Notes: generated from the sequence alone by a model not told the origin. A DNA stretch of 64,000 bases from Antedon mediterranea (GCF_964355755.1 NC_092678.1:15472922-15536921), one strand, 5' to 3'. Counted from the first letter of the stretch, positions 21,461 to 35,797 are shown. Made by a program: numbers and translations.

Positions 21461-22227
21461 TTCGGAAAATGTTAAAAACCAATTTCTATTATTTGAATCG
21501 GTAAACAGTTTCCATTTATTATACATTGATAATGAAACATGAAATATTCCTATTTATGTCCCTCGAGGTTCATTACAATTTATATTTAGTAGTCCCACGG
21601 ACTTCATCTTAGCCACTCCCCCGAGTGCTAAGGCCAAATTTATGATACCCTACTTTCTATGTAAGTTTATGTGCTTATAAATTAAGACTCATGTTAACAG
21701 CTTGATTACATCATTTTACAGACAAACGAAACTTTTTTAAACCTACTGTTTCAATAACTGAGTATAATACTGTATACGTTTTCATAAGTAAGCGCATATA
21801 CATTTTCGTGTTTTCATTGACGAGATTGTAATAGTAACTTCAGTAACTATTACAGTACTTATTTATTATACGACACAAGACAATTGTATCTGACAGGTAC
21901 GTACATTATTCTAAAAAATAAGTCTAGATAGATCCCTTAGGCGTCATAAATCACAGGCCAACAAATCAGTACTCATGACAGAAATTCGACCCAGTTTGGT
22001 TCACACAAATGTTTACAGGAATTTCAACACCACAACCGATGATTTGCCCTAAATATTTAGGTAGACTACAGTTTAATTTTTCACTGAATAGGAGCTTGCA
22101 TTTCCGATTTCCATTTCGCAGAATTTCTAGGTCTATTTATTTAGTTTGGTTCTTATAATATATAAATACAATCAACTTTATTACTGCGGTTCCATCACCA
22201 CCACCACGTGCCGCCCAATTCCCGTAC

Positions 22228-23422
22228 GCGATTTTTTTTTTCGTACATAAGTTGGGGACCCCCTCATGAAACGTCACAAAATAAACATGAATAATTCATC
22301 AGTTAAATTTTCTTGTTCCGTGTGCACCCAAGCGTATAGCAACAAGAAGTGATACACAAGTGCGGTACGATTCTAGGCCTATCTCCGCTGTTGAAGAATA
22401 GCGGCGTTTTGTGTGGATTGTCGAAATAATCGGCCTTTAGTTTATGGTGTTTTTAATATAATTTATTAATAAAGAATTACGTGTTAAAATTATAGTTTCT
22501 ATTAATACTATTAGGCCTAATTATTAGTCTCTAAACCCATGTCTATTCTAGTAGTAGCTGTGTGGATGTGTGTGACGTGTGTGTGTGTTAGGTATGACCA
22601 AAGATAGTAATACACTATCTTTGGTATGACACAATCCGAGTAATAAGTCAGCAAAATTAAACAATAAACATTACACAAAAATACATTTTTTATTCTCGTG
22701 GGTCAAATCTTCCCATCTCATGTGTTCATATACGCGCATTTTTAAAGTTCCTTTGAGTACATTGCATATTGTTTGATAATTGATAGCAGAATTAAAAAAA
22801 TACAGTACACAAATTATACACATTCTTTATTCTTGTGGGTCTAAGCTTTCTTTGGGCTATGTCCAAGAACGCTTGGGTGCACACGGAACAACAACTGCGA
22901 TACGATTCTTTCTACAATAATAGGCCTAGGATTCTAGGTCAATTCACGTGATTGCCTTCGCGCACTCTTCTTCACACACACGTCCACTATGCAAAATGTG
23001 TCGAGGCTAATCGACAGCTAGGCAAAACATTAAACTAATAAGTAGTAATTGGACATAGCCCAAAGACACAAGTCACACACACCCACACAGCTACTACTAG
23101 AATATACAGGGGTTTAGAGACTAGTAGTAATTAGGCCTAATAGTATCAATAGAAACTATAATTTTAACACGTAATTCTTTAGTAATAAACTATATTAAAA
23201 ACACCATAAACTAAAGGCTGATTATTTCGACAATCCACACAAAACTCCGCTATTCTATTATGAAATCAGCGGAGATAGGCCTAGAATCGTTGTGTAATCA
23301 CTTCTTGTTGCTATACGCTTGGGTGCACACGGAACAAGAAAATTTAACTGATGAATTATTCATGTTTATTTTGTGACGTTTCATGATGGGGTCCCCAACT
23401 TATGTACGAAAAAAAAAATCGC
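22228..23422 (-). mobile_element. Foldback transposon with 9-bp target duplication, copy 2
   Basis: Same family as 16691-17922 but in the opposite orientation: its left arm matches the inverse of the first copy's right arm, including the GCGGCGTTTTG phrase. It is flanked by the 9-bp repeat TTCCCGTAC (22219-22227 and 23423-23431). It is 1195 bp and non-coding. Two different 9-bp target sites show two separate insertions. Confidence 0.9.
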
Positions 23423-23431
23423 TTCCCGTAC

Positions 23432-26400
23432 ATACATTTCCATTTCTCCCTAATTTCTTTAATCCACATAAATTAATTGTCCTTTATGGAATCCAGTATT
23501 GGTTTTGTTGTCTCTATTTCTGAATACCCCAATTAGGGGGACACTTCCGTTTTTGTTTAGTGTCCCAAAAAAGTCCCCGTCCGTGGATTCTACTGTATTC
23601 GAGAACCATCTGTGAGCACCCCTAGATGGTTCGCGAGCGAAGCGAGCGTGCCATCTAGTAATAATTAATTTACATTAATTAATTATAGTTATTATAATTT
23701 ATTACTGTACCAGAAGTACCTTCATCGGGAATTATCCTTGACATTCGCATTGAAGGCAAAATACTGATATCATATTGTTAGTCACGTGTATTTTCAGCTA
23801 AAATGTATTCGTGATTTTATTTCATCTCTGGCTTGTTACATTAACCTTACAGACCGGACTTCCAAATCCTTTTACTTTAAAAATATTCGCCCCATTCAAT
23901 AAATACGAGGAGTTCCTTTTTGGTTTTATGAAAATCATAATGCATTTGATTTTAATATACAACTCCATTAAATTAGATTTACAAATTGAATTGAAAGATA
24001 GATTTTTCAGTTCACATTTATTTTATAGACACAGTTAAAATCCTAATTATCTAACAAACTTTTTTTTAAATGTATCTTAACAATTTGCAAATTTACTGTA
24101 CACAGAAAAAAAAAGGACTATTAAGCAATCGTTAAGTAGTATGTACTATTGCACAACATGTGACCCACAATTGTCCATTCACATGACAGGAATTATTCCT
24201 GTCATGTGAATGGACAATTGTTTCCATATTAAATATATGGAAATGGCAAACAGATTTCGATTTGGGTATGGGAATCATAATAACCCATTTAGGCGTACAT
24301 TTTAAGCAACGTTAAATAGTATGTACTATTGCATGACATTACTCAAAAATCTTCTCAACACTGTATTGTATTCTATACCGGGTCTCTGTTTTGGTTTTTT
24401 TAAAAATAGAAACCCCTTCCCAAATAAAGTTCACAGTATTATGTTCAAGAGGGTGGTGTTACTGTGAAATTATGAAAACTGAGATTCTTACTAAAAATTA
24501 TCAATATTGTATTTTAGGTGGAGTCTTTTGTTTTCAATATTACTTAAAAACATAGACCCCCAATAAACTGTCAATATTATATCATTTATTTAGTACAGTA
24601 AGTAGGGGGAGCAAGCTGGTTTCTCCCTAGGACATTTTCCATTGCACATTTTTCCATGGACATTTTCCACAGGAAATTTTTCCCCCGAACATCTACTACT
24701 GGGTTTTCCGCCGGCATCAAATGGGGGAAACCATCTCTGTTATCAAGATTTATTGAAAACAAAGACGCCATTAACATTTTTCTAAGTGTGTTTTAGAGGA
24801 AGAGGTCTCGTCTCTGCTTACGATGAATTGTAAAAGCACTACACAATATTGTGTTTTAGAAGATGGTCTCTGTTAATAGACAGACAGTTTTGTCCTGTTT
24901 TGGATCAGTTTAACCTCAAATTTTGAGTGTTTCTATTTAAATTCCTTAATTCCGTACCATGACAATATTATAGGCAAAATACATTTTTACTAAAAATATA
25001 ATTCTTGAAAAATTGTAATTTTGGATAACAAAATCAAAAATTACCATTTTCACCGAAAAACTTTACAATTTCAGCATGTAAAACATATCATGTTTGGTAT
25101 CATTAGATAGATAATTAGAATTGCTATTTGATAACATATGTTACATCAGTCATAAGTTTTTATTTAAATGCCTGTAATTCAGTACCAAATAACGTTTCAG
25201 TTTTTATATTGTAAATTTTACATAACTATATTATAGGCAAAATATTTGTAAAATATGGCATTAAGTTATATTTTTACTAAAATATAATTATTGAAAAATT
25301 TAAATTTTGGATAAAATTTTAATTTTCACACAAAAACTATACCATGTTTACATGTAAACATATTAAGTTTCATTAGATAGATAATTTAAATAGCTTTTAT
25401 ATATGATAGTTTGATAAAATATGTTATACCAGTCATAAGTTATATCTAAAAAAGTGACTAATACCAACTTTGAAATATTTGACCTCTAATGACCCCTAAA
25501 TAATATGTTATGTTCCACGAACCAGATCTTGGTATATTTTGAAAAGAAAGTGTCCTACTAGATATTGAATCAGATAAAAAAGGATTGAAAACTATTGCAA
25601 TTTGTTTTGGGTTACCCCCTTTTTTTTCATAGATTGCCTAGGCTCGTGTATGTAATACGTCATTTACAAATTTCCTACGCATAGAAGTGTTTCTAGCGCC
25701 ATCACATATTACCTCTAATGGATCGAGCATTCACACATGAACTTTGCATCAACAAAAACATTCATTTGCCATTTATCATGAATTTTACGTACTATTTACG
25801 GCCATCTAGGGGTGTCATTGAACAATTCGCTTCGACACAGGCCACACGATGTGGACTGTGGCTCAAATACTCAGTGAACAGCCCTGGATTCTTTGGGCAA
25901 CTCTATTTAAAAATAGTCCTGCGACCGCCCCTGGTGACAGACAACTGCTCAACGTCAGTCCATTACAGGCTGCAGAGAAGGCAAAACTGAATACATCAAT
26001 GGGTACCGGTTAGACCAAGACACAACGTTGCGCTGATCACTAGCTGTATTATTATGGGAGTATGTTTCCATACTTGTTTGATCCAAACAATGACCTGGGT
26101 AATAATGTGCAGCATAACTCTGAGAGCTTGCCTTAATTATATGCGCTATAAGAATGAACAATTAATTAATTTGTATTATCAACAATGGCGTCGTCTATTA
26201 AATCTCTCATGTTAAATATCTTCACGAGAAGAATTTCCTTAATGTGTTATTATCCTAGAAGTTGTAAATGTACAAAAAAAAATAATAATAGATAGATAGA
26301 TTGATTGATTGATTTCTATAGCGCAAATAAACGATGTCTCTATGCGCTCGACAATAAAGAAAAATAGTGGAAACCAAAAGAAAAAGAACAAAAAGACAAA

Positions 26401-26744
26401 AACACCAAGCAACCAACCTAACCGGAGTATGGGGATACATCATCACCGCTAACTGCGGATCAGTGTGTAAGTACCCCAGGCAAGACAAGCAAAAATAAAA
26501 CAAGGATTACAACGATGTTTGAATGCCTTTTGTTATAGCTTCTTGGTTAGTCTTTCTGATGATGTTTATTTAAAACGCGCATGAATAAGTATTCATCCTT
26601 CCATGTTAATTGGCAACAAATGCTGTATGTTGTTTTCTTAAAAACTTGAATGAAGTTGGGTTGTCAAAGGCAAATTGTTGTTACATTATTTGAGCCTTTT
26701 CAATTTTCATAACTCGAAGTCACCACTTGTTACTTGTATTCTTG
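23432..26744. other. AT-rich stretch of eroded dispersed repeats
   Basis: No supported gene. The phrase ACCAGAAGTACCTTCATC at about 23708 recurs near 31288 and, shortened, near 28970. 25640-25940 is related to 30430-30510 and 31470-31610 (shared TCTAGCGCCATCACA-like and CCTGCGACCGC phrases). An ATTG tetranucleotide run is at about 26290-26310. Confidence 0.5.
24167..24221. repeat. Perfect 27-bp-arm palindrome
   Basis: Two 27-base arms around a single central base; the arm contains CAATTGTCCATTCACATGAC. It would form a long perfect hairpin. The phrase TAGTATGTACTATTGCA occurs on both sides (about 24137 and 24318), suggesting a small insertion in duplicated sequence. Confidence 0.9.
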
Positions 26745-27490
26745 TGCTCACTTTATAAACTCGGTAAAATCATATAGATTGTGGATCGAAATTATGAATC
26801 TATTAAAGGTAATGTAGCTTCTTTTTTTTTATTTATCAGAATATCTTTAAAAAAACATGCTGAGCACTTATGGTTCTGGTGGTTTGCATTGTAACATGAA
26901 CGACGTGGCCTTATTAGAGTTTGAGCAATCTCAAGTATACGCATTTACATTTTACATATACTAAAACGCTGTCTGATTTTTTTTCTTAATCTATGTTTAA
27001 GTTATGCTGGTAAAATGTTATCTTTACCGCGTTTAACAACTTAATTTTCAACGAATAAATCTAAAACATGTGAAATGCAATCGGCACGTCGATACGCATC
27101 AAAATTGTCACAGATTTTTACCCATAACGTATATTAAGCATACGGATGTTGCCCTGCTTATTTGGTTAAGTATGACGTACTTTATACCCCTAACGTTAAG
27201 AGTTTGCTGGTGATGATGTGTCGTCAATGGCTTAGCCTTATTCATTTTTTAGATTCAAATCGGATTTATATAATATGTTTTAAATTAGACGAAGCTTCGG
27301 GTTGAACGATGAAATGAAACTAAAACAATCCGCAGCAACAGTACCAAGCTTAATATCTCAGAGGGAACAAATTATAACTCTCTTAGAGGCTACAGTATCA
27401 ATCAAACATAAGTATCATGATAGGAGAAATATTTGCCTTGGAGCTCATTTTTTCATGGACAAAAAGGCTTAAGGCAAAGTCTGTCTAATA
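26745..27490. repeat. Segmental duplicate of 59990-62220 (uninterrupted copy)
   Basis: Shares ACTCGGTAAAATCATAT, GGTGGTTTGCATTGTAAC (with small differences), CCGCGTTTAACAACTTAA, TGTGTCGTCAATG, CCGCAGCAACA and CCTTGGAGCTCATTT, in the same order. The copy at 60 kb has two extra transposon insertions that are absent here, so this copy preserves the empty sites. Confidence 0.8.
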
Positions 27491-28329
27491 CGGTTCACCT
27501 GAGATTCGGAAACAGAAACAAAAAGTTACAATATAAAGCAATATGGCACCAGGACTTTTTAATGTCTCTACGGTGTCTCCAAATTAACTAAAACATACAA
27601 TATAGTCTAGGACAAAAATCTGGAAAGATGCTTAGAAACCATAAAATACATGGCATTTGTAAATTACACTTAGTACTTATGAATTGATTGAATGAGAATT
27701 AACTATGATACAAACTATTGGTAACACCTTTACCAATTTGAGAAGCAAATTCCAGATTTTCGATTTAATGAACTGATAAATTAGGCAACCATTTTGAAAA
27801 ACGTTAGCTACTGTGGATTTAATCCTAAATAAAACTTTAACAATTTAGGTTATCAAACAAATTATTTAAATTTTTTTATTATAGATTTAATGGATTCCTA
27901 GCCTGAAAAAAAACATGATTATTTATCTAGATTAATTATTTCCGCTTTTAAGCAGTTTTTACAATTATCTTTTAACATAATCATATATATTATAAATCTG
28001 AAGAACATGCCTTTACAAACCAAAATCGTGAATTTACCATATTTAGATTATAAGAACATCTGGTATAAAATTGGTCTCCATTTTGAAAAATGGCCGCCAT
28101 TTTAATACGAGGCAAAAACTTGTCAAATTGGTTGGATTCCGTGTCTGAAGTGCATGTGTTAGAAACCAAGATTGTGTATCTACTGATTTTATGCACATTT
28201 TATATAAAATTGGCAGCCAATTTGGAATCCGGAAATTCTGTCGTCTTAACTCCGCTCCGCTCACTCCACTCCGCTCACTTTGTTAAAGCTCATGCAGGGC
28301 CCGGGCAACACCCTTATTTCATACTAAAT

Positions 28330-28870
28330 GTTGTTTCTGCCACTAAATTAAAAGTGAGTCCCATTTCATCGTATACAATATCCATATTTATACTTTCTAG
28401 ACGTCCAGTCTGGAAGAGCATATTTGTAAATTGGCCGAATGCACAGGCCTAATATACCGCGCACAGAGATAAGTGTAGATACATTCCTGAGCATGCGTAG
28501 AATGAATTTCTGATTGACTTGTTGCTTGTGGTACGCGCTCCATGAGAGCAGGGAGTTGTATCTCTCTCCTGCGAAAGAGGACCGACACATACTGTGTTCG
28601 GGAAAAACCCATCATATGGGTCGTTAATTTGTTCATAATTATTGCGTTTTTTCTATAATTTAAGAGCAAATCATAATTTTGCGTAGGCCTATAGTTTTGT
28701 TTGTTCGTTCTTTCTGCAAATTTCCTATAATTAATTTATTTGTTTTATATTTATTATTTATTGTACAGTTTATAGTGGATAAATGAATTTTTAAAATTGT
28801 GGTTTTAATTAACTGCTGACTTATTTAGCATTTAATTCAAAATAATACAATTTAACGTTTTCCTCAATAT
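28330..28870. repeat. Dispersed repeat, copy related to 19260-19960
   Basis: Second member of the family at 19260-19960, in the same orientation, with substitutions and indels. Short frames inside it on both strands are not credible genes. Confidence 0.75.
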
Positions 28871-29084
28871 TTATAGCAGCAGCTTCATATTTGTTGTCTA
28901 ACTTTTTAAAACCAATAATTGATAATAATAATTAATTTACATTAATTAATAGTATTTTATTTATTACCGTACCAGAAGTACCGCATTGACGGCAAAAAAA
29001 AAAAATAAATTAGTTTGTGTGTTATCTAAACAAGGCCAACAGCCATTAAGTCGCGTGCTACAATACATGGTGATACCAGACCGA

Positions 29085-29140
29085 CAGACCGAAAGACGGA
29101 CAGACAGACCGACAGACCGACAGACAGACCAACCGACCAA
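29085..29140. repeat. GACCGACAGA minisatellite, block 1
   Basis: Imperfect run of GACAGACC/GACCGACA units. It is the inverse of the GGTCGGT runs near 1546 and 34136. Confidence 0.8.
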
Positions 29141-29724
29141 TCTACCAACTGACCGAAATTACTGAACATGTTTAAAAATGTTGAAATGTTTAAAAACATT
29201 TATATATTTTTAATTTACACGTGCGTAGCCTGTCACTTTTGACGTGCTCGTATAACGTAATTTCGAGTTGAAAAGTAAGTCAAGAAAACATAAATCGGGC
29301 AAAAAGAGTGCGCAATAACATTTAACGCGCAGTGCGCACGCAAAAATCTGCGCACTCATGGCAATTTTGTAAACGCTTAAAATTGCCTGAAACGTACTCT
29401 TATTTCATCGAAAATAAATTTTGAAAATTTTAAGCGCACGTACGCATGCGTTACATGCGCTACGCACGTAATTGTATTGCCATATGATGATTTATGCCCT
29501 GAAATTTATGAGTACCAAATTTTATTTAATTGTGATTCATGGTTGTGAAGATATGATTACAAACGTGATTTCGTTAAATCGTGCGTATACCGCGTAATTT
29601 TTTATTGCACACCGTGAAAACATAACCACATCGATACCTGGCCATAAGGAATATACTGTGAAAAATTGACTTAGCTAGATTAAACTGATATCAAGATAAG
29701 GTCAGAAAGCGATAAAACGCATAG

Positions 29725-29822
29725 TGATACCGGACCGACAGACAGACAGACCGACAGGCCGACAGACAGACAGACCGACAGACAGACCGACAGACAGACC
29801 GACAGACAGACCGACCGACATA
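29725..29822. repeat. GACCGACAGA minisatellite, block 2
   Basis: About 98 bases made of GACCGACAGACA units. Confidence 0.85.
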
Positions 29823-29829
29823 GTGAACT

Positions 29830-32800
29830 ATAGAGTCGCGTCCACGCGACTAAAAATGGTCACCTTTAACATTTAGGGGAGGTGGTACTTGGTATACTTA
29901 GTCATAAGTGCAGGACATTTTTTCATTGTCAATTTAACGACCTTCACACCCAAAATATTTCTTTGCAGCAAAATTGATTTAAAAAATCCTCCGCTTCATC
30001 ACTGCATGAATACCTAATAACCAGACAAGAACGTATCTTTGTTACGTTTTACTATAGATCCATTTTCATATAAGGCAATCCGTTTTTCAACAATGTAATA
30101 TAATAATAACATTTCGATTAAATCGTTAGGAATTAGCTACAGTGTCGACTGAATAAAGCATTGGTAATTTACTGAAAATCCAAAATGAACTTGTGTTATA
30201 ATACAAACAAAAATATTTAATAAAAAAGAAACATGAGAAATATATATATAGGCCACAAAAAAATAAAAAGATGTCGGTCGATAAACGTCTGATGACGAAT
30301 AAAACACCGACAATCAGTTAAATGTATTCGTGATTTATTTCATCTCTGGCTTGTTACATTATCATGACACATTACCGGACTTCACACTCCTCTCGCAACG
30401 AACATCAGTACAGATCTTCCCTATTATAGCTACGTCATTCACAAATTACCCACGCATAGCAGTGCTAATAGCGCCATCACAGATTACTTCTAATGGATCA
30501 AGAATTCACATATGAACATTGCTTAAAAAAAAAATCATGAACAAACGAAATATAGCCTATATTCATTCTTTTTAAATATTAGGCATATTTCCAAGGCCAA
30601 TACTCGATTTGTCCATACTTATTGCGTTGTTCCCGGGGTTTTCTATAATCTAAGGCCAATTTTTATAGTACAGGAAAGATAAGCTCAGAATCAGTAAAAG
30701 GTTGAATAGATTTTAAGTTTGTATAATTCTATTGTTGTGACAGTACAAAATTAAATGAACTGTTTTATTAGACACCGTAGTCCTGCATTAATGCATAGGA
30801 CTACGTTTTCTATTATTATAACCGTGGTGATATCTTGATACTTAAATGTGTGTTTTGCTGCCAAATAGCACTTAAATTAATATGCATATTGCAGTTGAAA
30901 TGTAAAAAGCATTATAAAACCTGCTATCAAGTGGTAATTAGATGTACAATATATGTTTTTGTTCATTTTTAGAAATTTTTCGCCATTGGCAGCCATTTTG
31001 TTTAAAAAAACCTATTTCCTAGATTTTTAGTATGTCCATATATGGACCTTATAGAAATGCATTGTGGTGGAAAAAATTCTGTTGCAATTTTTCCTGTACT
31101 ATTAGGCCAAATCATAAACAACACTTTTGTAAAATATATAGTGGATATATAATGAATTTTTTGAAATTGTGGTTTTAAAATCTGACTTTATTTAGCATTT
31201 AATTCAAAATAATCAATATATTTATAGCAGCAGATTCATATTTTTTATATAACTTTTTAAAATTATTAATTAGAATGTATTACCGTACTAGAAGTACCTT
31301 CATCAGGGATTTCCCCGTGACGTTAGCAATGAACGAAAAAAAATGTTATCCTATATTGTTAGTCGGGTATGTTTTGTTACCGGCCAAATAATATAGGCTA
31401 CAGTTCTCTGTTTGCTAGTAGCGCACTATAGAGTGAGTAACATTTCCGGCGAACTAGAAGTGCAATTTATCATGAGTTTTACGTGCGAAAGTACCATTTG
31501 CGACAATCTAGGGGTTTCATTTAACAATTTGCTTGCTCAAATACTCACCCAGTGTCTACAGCCTTGGAATCTTTGGGGAACAGTCCTGCGACCGCTCCTG
31601 TCATGCAAAAATGATTCATTAGCACCGTTCTGTGACTTCCCGTCGTGTTTTGTGAAGTCCCTAATATTGTTCAAATGAACATCATATCCAAGGTCTACCA
31701 AAATCGGACATGTGGATTACAAGTAAATATAATTGTGATATTAAACATTCTAATTAGCATATTTAAATTTTTATATGACGTACCTATGACGCCATATGGT
31801 AGTTGTGACGTCATATACTTTTTTTAACTGCTTTGAAAATGACATTCTACTTTGCAAACAATTTAGTATCTGCAGGAAAGTTTCTTAACATTTTCTTGTT
31901 GAAATGAACATCATTTCCAAAGTTTACCAAAATCGGACGAAGTGGGTAAATAATCATAAATTCAAAATAGCCGCATATTTACTATACCATTTTGAAGCTC
32001 CGTATCTCCTTAACGGTTGGTTTTGGATCACCTAAGTGCATTGTGACTATAGATACAAATGTAATTTTAAACCTTCCAAAAACGTGTTTTTCCGTAGTAA
32101 TTTTTTAAAACACACAAATGGCCTAATTCATGCTCTAAACTAATCAAACTTAATGTTGAGCTTTTTAATTGTTAACGAGCAAATTCACGTGCATGATTTT
32201 GAAACGCGTTTTTATTTGCTAATAGTTTTACCCTTCACTTGAAGTTTACATTTTATAGTGAATTTTATTGATATTTTATGACAAGTTATGCAGATAAGAT
32301 TGATAATGTGATTTCACAAAATGGCGTATAAATGACGTCACGGATGAGTGATCACACTGAAAAGCTTAATAGGATTAAGTTAAATTGTTTGAAAGATATT
32401 GTGAAATGTGTGTGATCATTGAAATTTAACTTTTTGAGATAATTGTTACACAAAAAGTGTACAGTGTACCGCTTGAAAACTATTTCCAGGGTTTTCCGTC
32501 ACATCCTGACTATTCATGTATTGATTCAGGCCCTCTATAGTTTCTGCCTTAACCTAATAGGAAAATATATAATAATGCGGTCGGCTAGCATTGCGGCCGG
32601 GTATAATTACCGTCAGGATATTATTTGTCAATATAGAAATTGTGTTTATGGATATGAGTTGGTCACTCCAACCTTAGGAAGTAAGGCCCCCGACCCGGAA
32701 TATGCATAGTATTATAGTTTAGTTATAGGATTGATATGATTTGTTCTATACATTATAGGCCACGACTTTGTTCTGAAAAAAAAGTGATTGATTGATTCCT

Positions 32801-33930
32801 TAATTGATTAGCTAAATCAACTAGAGAAGAAAAACTGAAGCAAATCATAATACACATCCTCAAAACATCTATGTATTTAATCCCCGATACGCTATAATTA
32901 ATAGAGAATTTCAGACTACTACTACTACTACTACTACTACTACTGATTGTCAAACCAAAATAATTGATAATATATCATTATTTCTTAAATTATTAAGTAG
33001 AATATAAATAAAAAAGCATATTTTATTGAAGAAAGAACAATATGTAATTAAAACTAAGTAAGTAAAAAATCGAGCAGAGTTTTTTGTAAGAATATTTCTT
33101 TTTCACTGTAGAGCTTCGTTTTTGTTTTAACATCGTGCCTGATACTATACTGCGTATTCTACAATTTTTCACCACAGTATGAATCCTTTGCATCACCAAT
33201 ACCAATGTATGATACAACACGATTATGGAATTCGCAACGGTAAGATGCCAATGCTACATTTTGAAATATAATTTTAATTGGGTGAATAAACTAAAAATTA
33301 TAGTTTGAATAGCAATAACACGATAATTTTAAATATGTCCCTTTGACTAATTCCAAAAAAAATAAAAAATAAAAGATTTCGAAAAAACGTGGGTCATTTT
33401 GAAGTATCATAATAGTTATTAACTATCACCAAAAATGTTTCGAAAAAAAAAATAATTTAACTGAAATACAAACGTGTTTTTGTTAAAAAAATAACTTTGA
33501 CTTCCAGTCAAAGTTTTCAATCAAAACATATCCCATAATGAAACGCGCTTGTTTGGCTACTCTGTATGCATAATCATAAAACTTACTCGTGATCTGTGTG
33601 AAAATACCTTCTTAACCGTGACGAATTGTATACAATCCTAATTTAGCATATGCATAATGCGTACTAATGGTTTCAAATCTTTGTTTACTTTTGCTCGTGA
33701 CGATTTTCCAGATGAAATGTAATCAAACTAATTTACCTGTTAATTACGTAAACTTGTTGTTTTTGGCTCGAATTTTCGACTTAAAGTGAATAACTTTAAT
33801 ATTACTTTGATATGGCCACTTTAAATTTAGAATATTTTTACCTTCATTTTTTTGTGTTTCAAGGGACTATACATCTTTAACTAATTGTATTGTATTTTAT
33901 TTTAATTTGTTGTGGACGAAACATTACTAA
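29830..33930. other. AT-rich stretch without a supported gene
   Basis: Contains fragments of the repeats seen at 19.3, 23.7, 25.7 and 28.3 kb, and a CTA trinucleotide run at about 32916-32943. None of the short frames has recognisable features. Confidence 0.55.
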
Positions 33931-33986
33931 TGTAATTATATTGTACATGTGTTTAGACAGTACTTCCAGAGTAGGTGTTTTTTTAA

Positions 33987-34277
33987 AGGTATGTCAACAC
34001 TATCATAATGTATGGGACAAAACAGTGTGATGTGCCCATATATATTGACACGATGACGTTATAACACTACCATATTTCGGAATATCACTACCATTATTAG
34101 TCGCATGCAACACAACTCTACAGCTCACTATATGTCGGTCGCTTGGTCGGTCGGTTGGTTGATTGGTCGGCCGGTAAACACTAAATAAAATTTGAGCACG
34201 CGACTGCAGCTATGTATATGGCCTTGTTTGGACACATAAAACTTTTTGTTAAACTAGTTTGATAGTTTAGACAGAGT
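33987..34277. mobile_element. MITE with CTGTCTACACTATCA-type ends (copy B)
   Basis: Duplicate of the element at 1400-1687, inside the segmental duplication. Its ends are slightly more diverged (GGTATGTCAACACTATCA). Confidence 0.65.
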
Positions 34278-34494
34278 TTTAGTAATGCGAGCCAAAGGTT
34301 ACCAAATCTGTTGTTACCATTATCGTTTTAAGAAAATATTTTTGATAATAATAATCAATGCTTAGCGCTATTAAGTTAAATACATATTGTCGCATGTTTT
34401 TTTTTTATTTTGTGTTGAATTTTTTTTTTAAGAAACATTTATATTTTGCCTCCAAGAAGTATTAATATCTACTGTCAAAAAAAAAAGAAAAAAA

Positions 34495-35330
34495 GTGTGA
34501 ATGAATATGAGTTAGTGTTTACCGACCGACCAACCTACCGAAATTGCTAAAAAATTTTAAAAAATGTTGAACAAGTTTTAAAAACATTTTTATTTGCCTC
34601 CAAGTATTATTATCCAGTGTCAAAATAACGAAACAAATATGAATATGCATTTGCTGAAAATGTTTAAAAAATATTGAAAAATGTTTTAAAACATTTATAT
34701 TTGCCTTCAAGTATTAATATCCGGTAGCAAAATAAATAAAAAATATGATTAATAGTTGGTGTTTACCGACCGACCGACCAACCGACCGAAATTTCTGAAA
34801 ATGTTAAAAAATGTTCAACAATTTGTAAAAACATTTATATTTTCCTCCAAGTATCAAGTGTCCAAATAACGAAAAAATATGAATATGAGTTAGTGTTTAG
34901 TGACCGACCGACCAACCGACCAAAATTGCTGAAAATGTTACAAAATGTTCAACAATTTTTAAAAACATTTATATTTGCCTCCAAGTAATAATATCCAGTG
35001 TCAAAATAACGAAAAAAATATGATTTTGAGTTAATGTTTACCAACTGACCGACCAACCGACCGAAATTGCTGGAAATGTTAATAAATGTTCAACAATTTT
35101 TAAAAACATTTATATTTGCCTCCAAGTATTAATATCCAGTGTCAAAATAACGAAACAATATGAATATGAGTTAGTGTTTACCAACCGATCGAAATTGCAA
35201 AATGTTAAAAAATGTTGAACAATTTATAAAACATTTATATTTGCCTCCAAGTATTAATATCCAGTGTCAAAAAAACGAAAAAAATATGAATACGAGTTAT
35301 TGTTTACCGACCAACATAGTGAGCTATGGA
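34495..35330. repeat. Minisatellite, about seven units of 110-140 bp
   Basis: Units start near 34503, 34636, 34745, 34880, 35018, 35160 and 35286, each with the GAGTTAGTGTTTACC phrase or a variant. Amplified compared with copy A (1724-2010). Confidence 0.85.
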
Positions 35331-35599
35331 GTGTCACGTCTATGATGCATTTCATTTTTATTTTTTTAGGTTTTTATAAGTATATCATTAATTTTAACAA
35401 CCTATGACATTTGACATTTTGTCCATAACTAAAATGCACTAATATTTTGTAACGATATATTTGAGGAACGCATACCGGTACTTTATGTTAATACTATCTT
35501 TTTGAAAATTATCAGAATACAAATTGAAATCATTTTATTTTCTTTCGTTTTGAAGATTTTATATTTTCTTTCACTTCACAGTCACTTCCACTTCTTCTC

Positions 35600-35797
35600 T
35601 AACTATGAACTTAGTAGATGCTTAATTTTGTTTAACGTACGTAGAAGCAATTTGTAAACGTACGGAGATACTACATTTTCAAACGTACGTAGAAGCAATT
35701 TGTTACCGTACGCAGATGCAATTTTTAAACGTACGCAGATGCTTAATTTTTAAACGTACGCAGATGCTTAATTTTTAAACGTACGTAGATACTTAAT
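35600..35797. repeat. 25-bp minisatellite, left part (copy B)
   Basis: ACGTACG(T/C)AGATGCTTAAT units, the same family as 2980-3362. Interrupted at 35798 by the 3.47-kb element and resumed at 39270. Confidence 0.85.

Noticed and set aside
28043-28669. Several overlapping 70-120 codon frames on both strands
   Set aside because: They fall in or beside a dispersed repeat with copies at 19.3 and 31 kb; frames are not kept between copies and no motif is visible.
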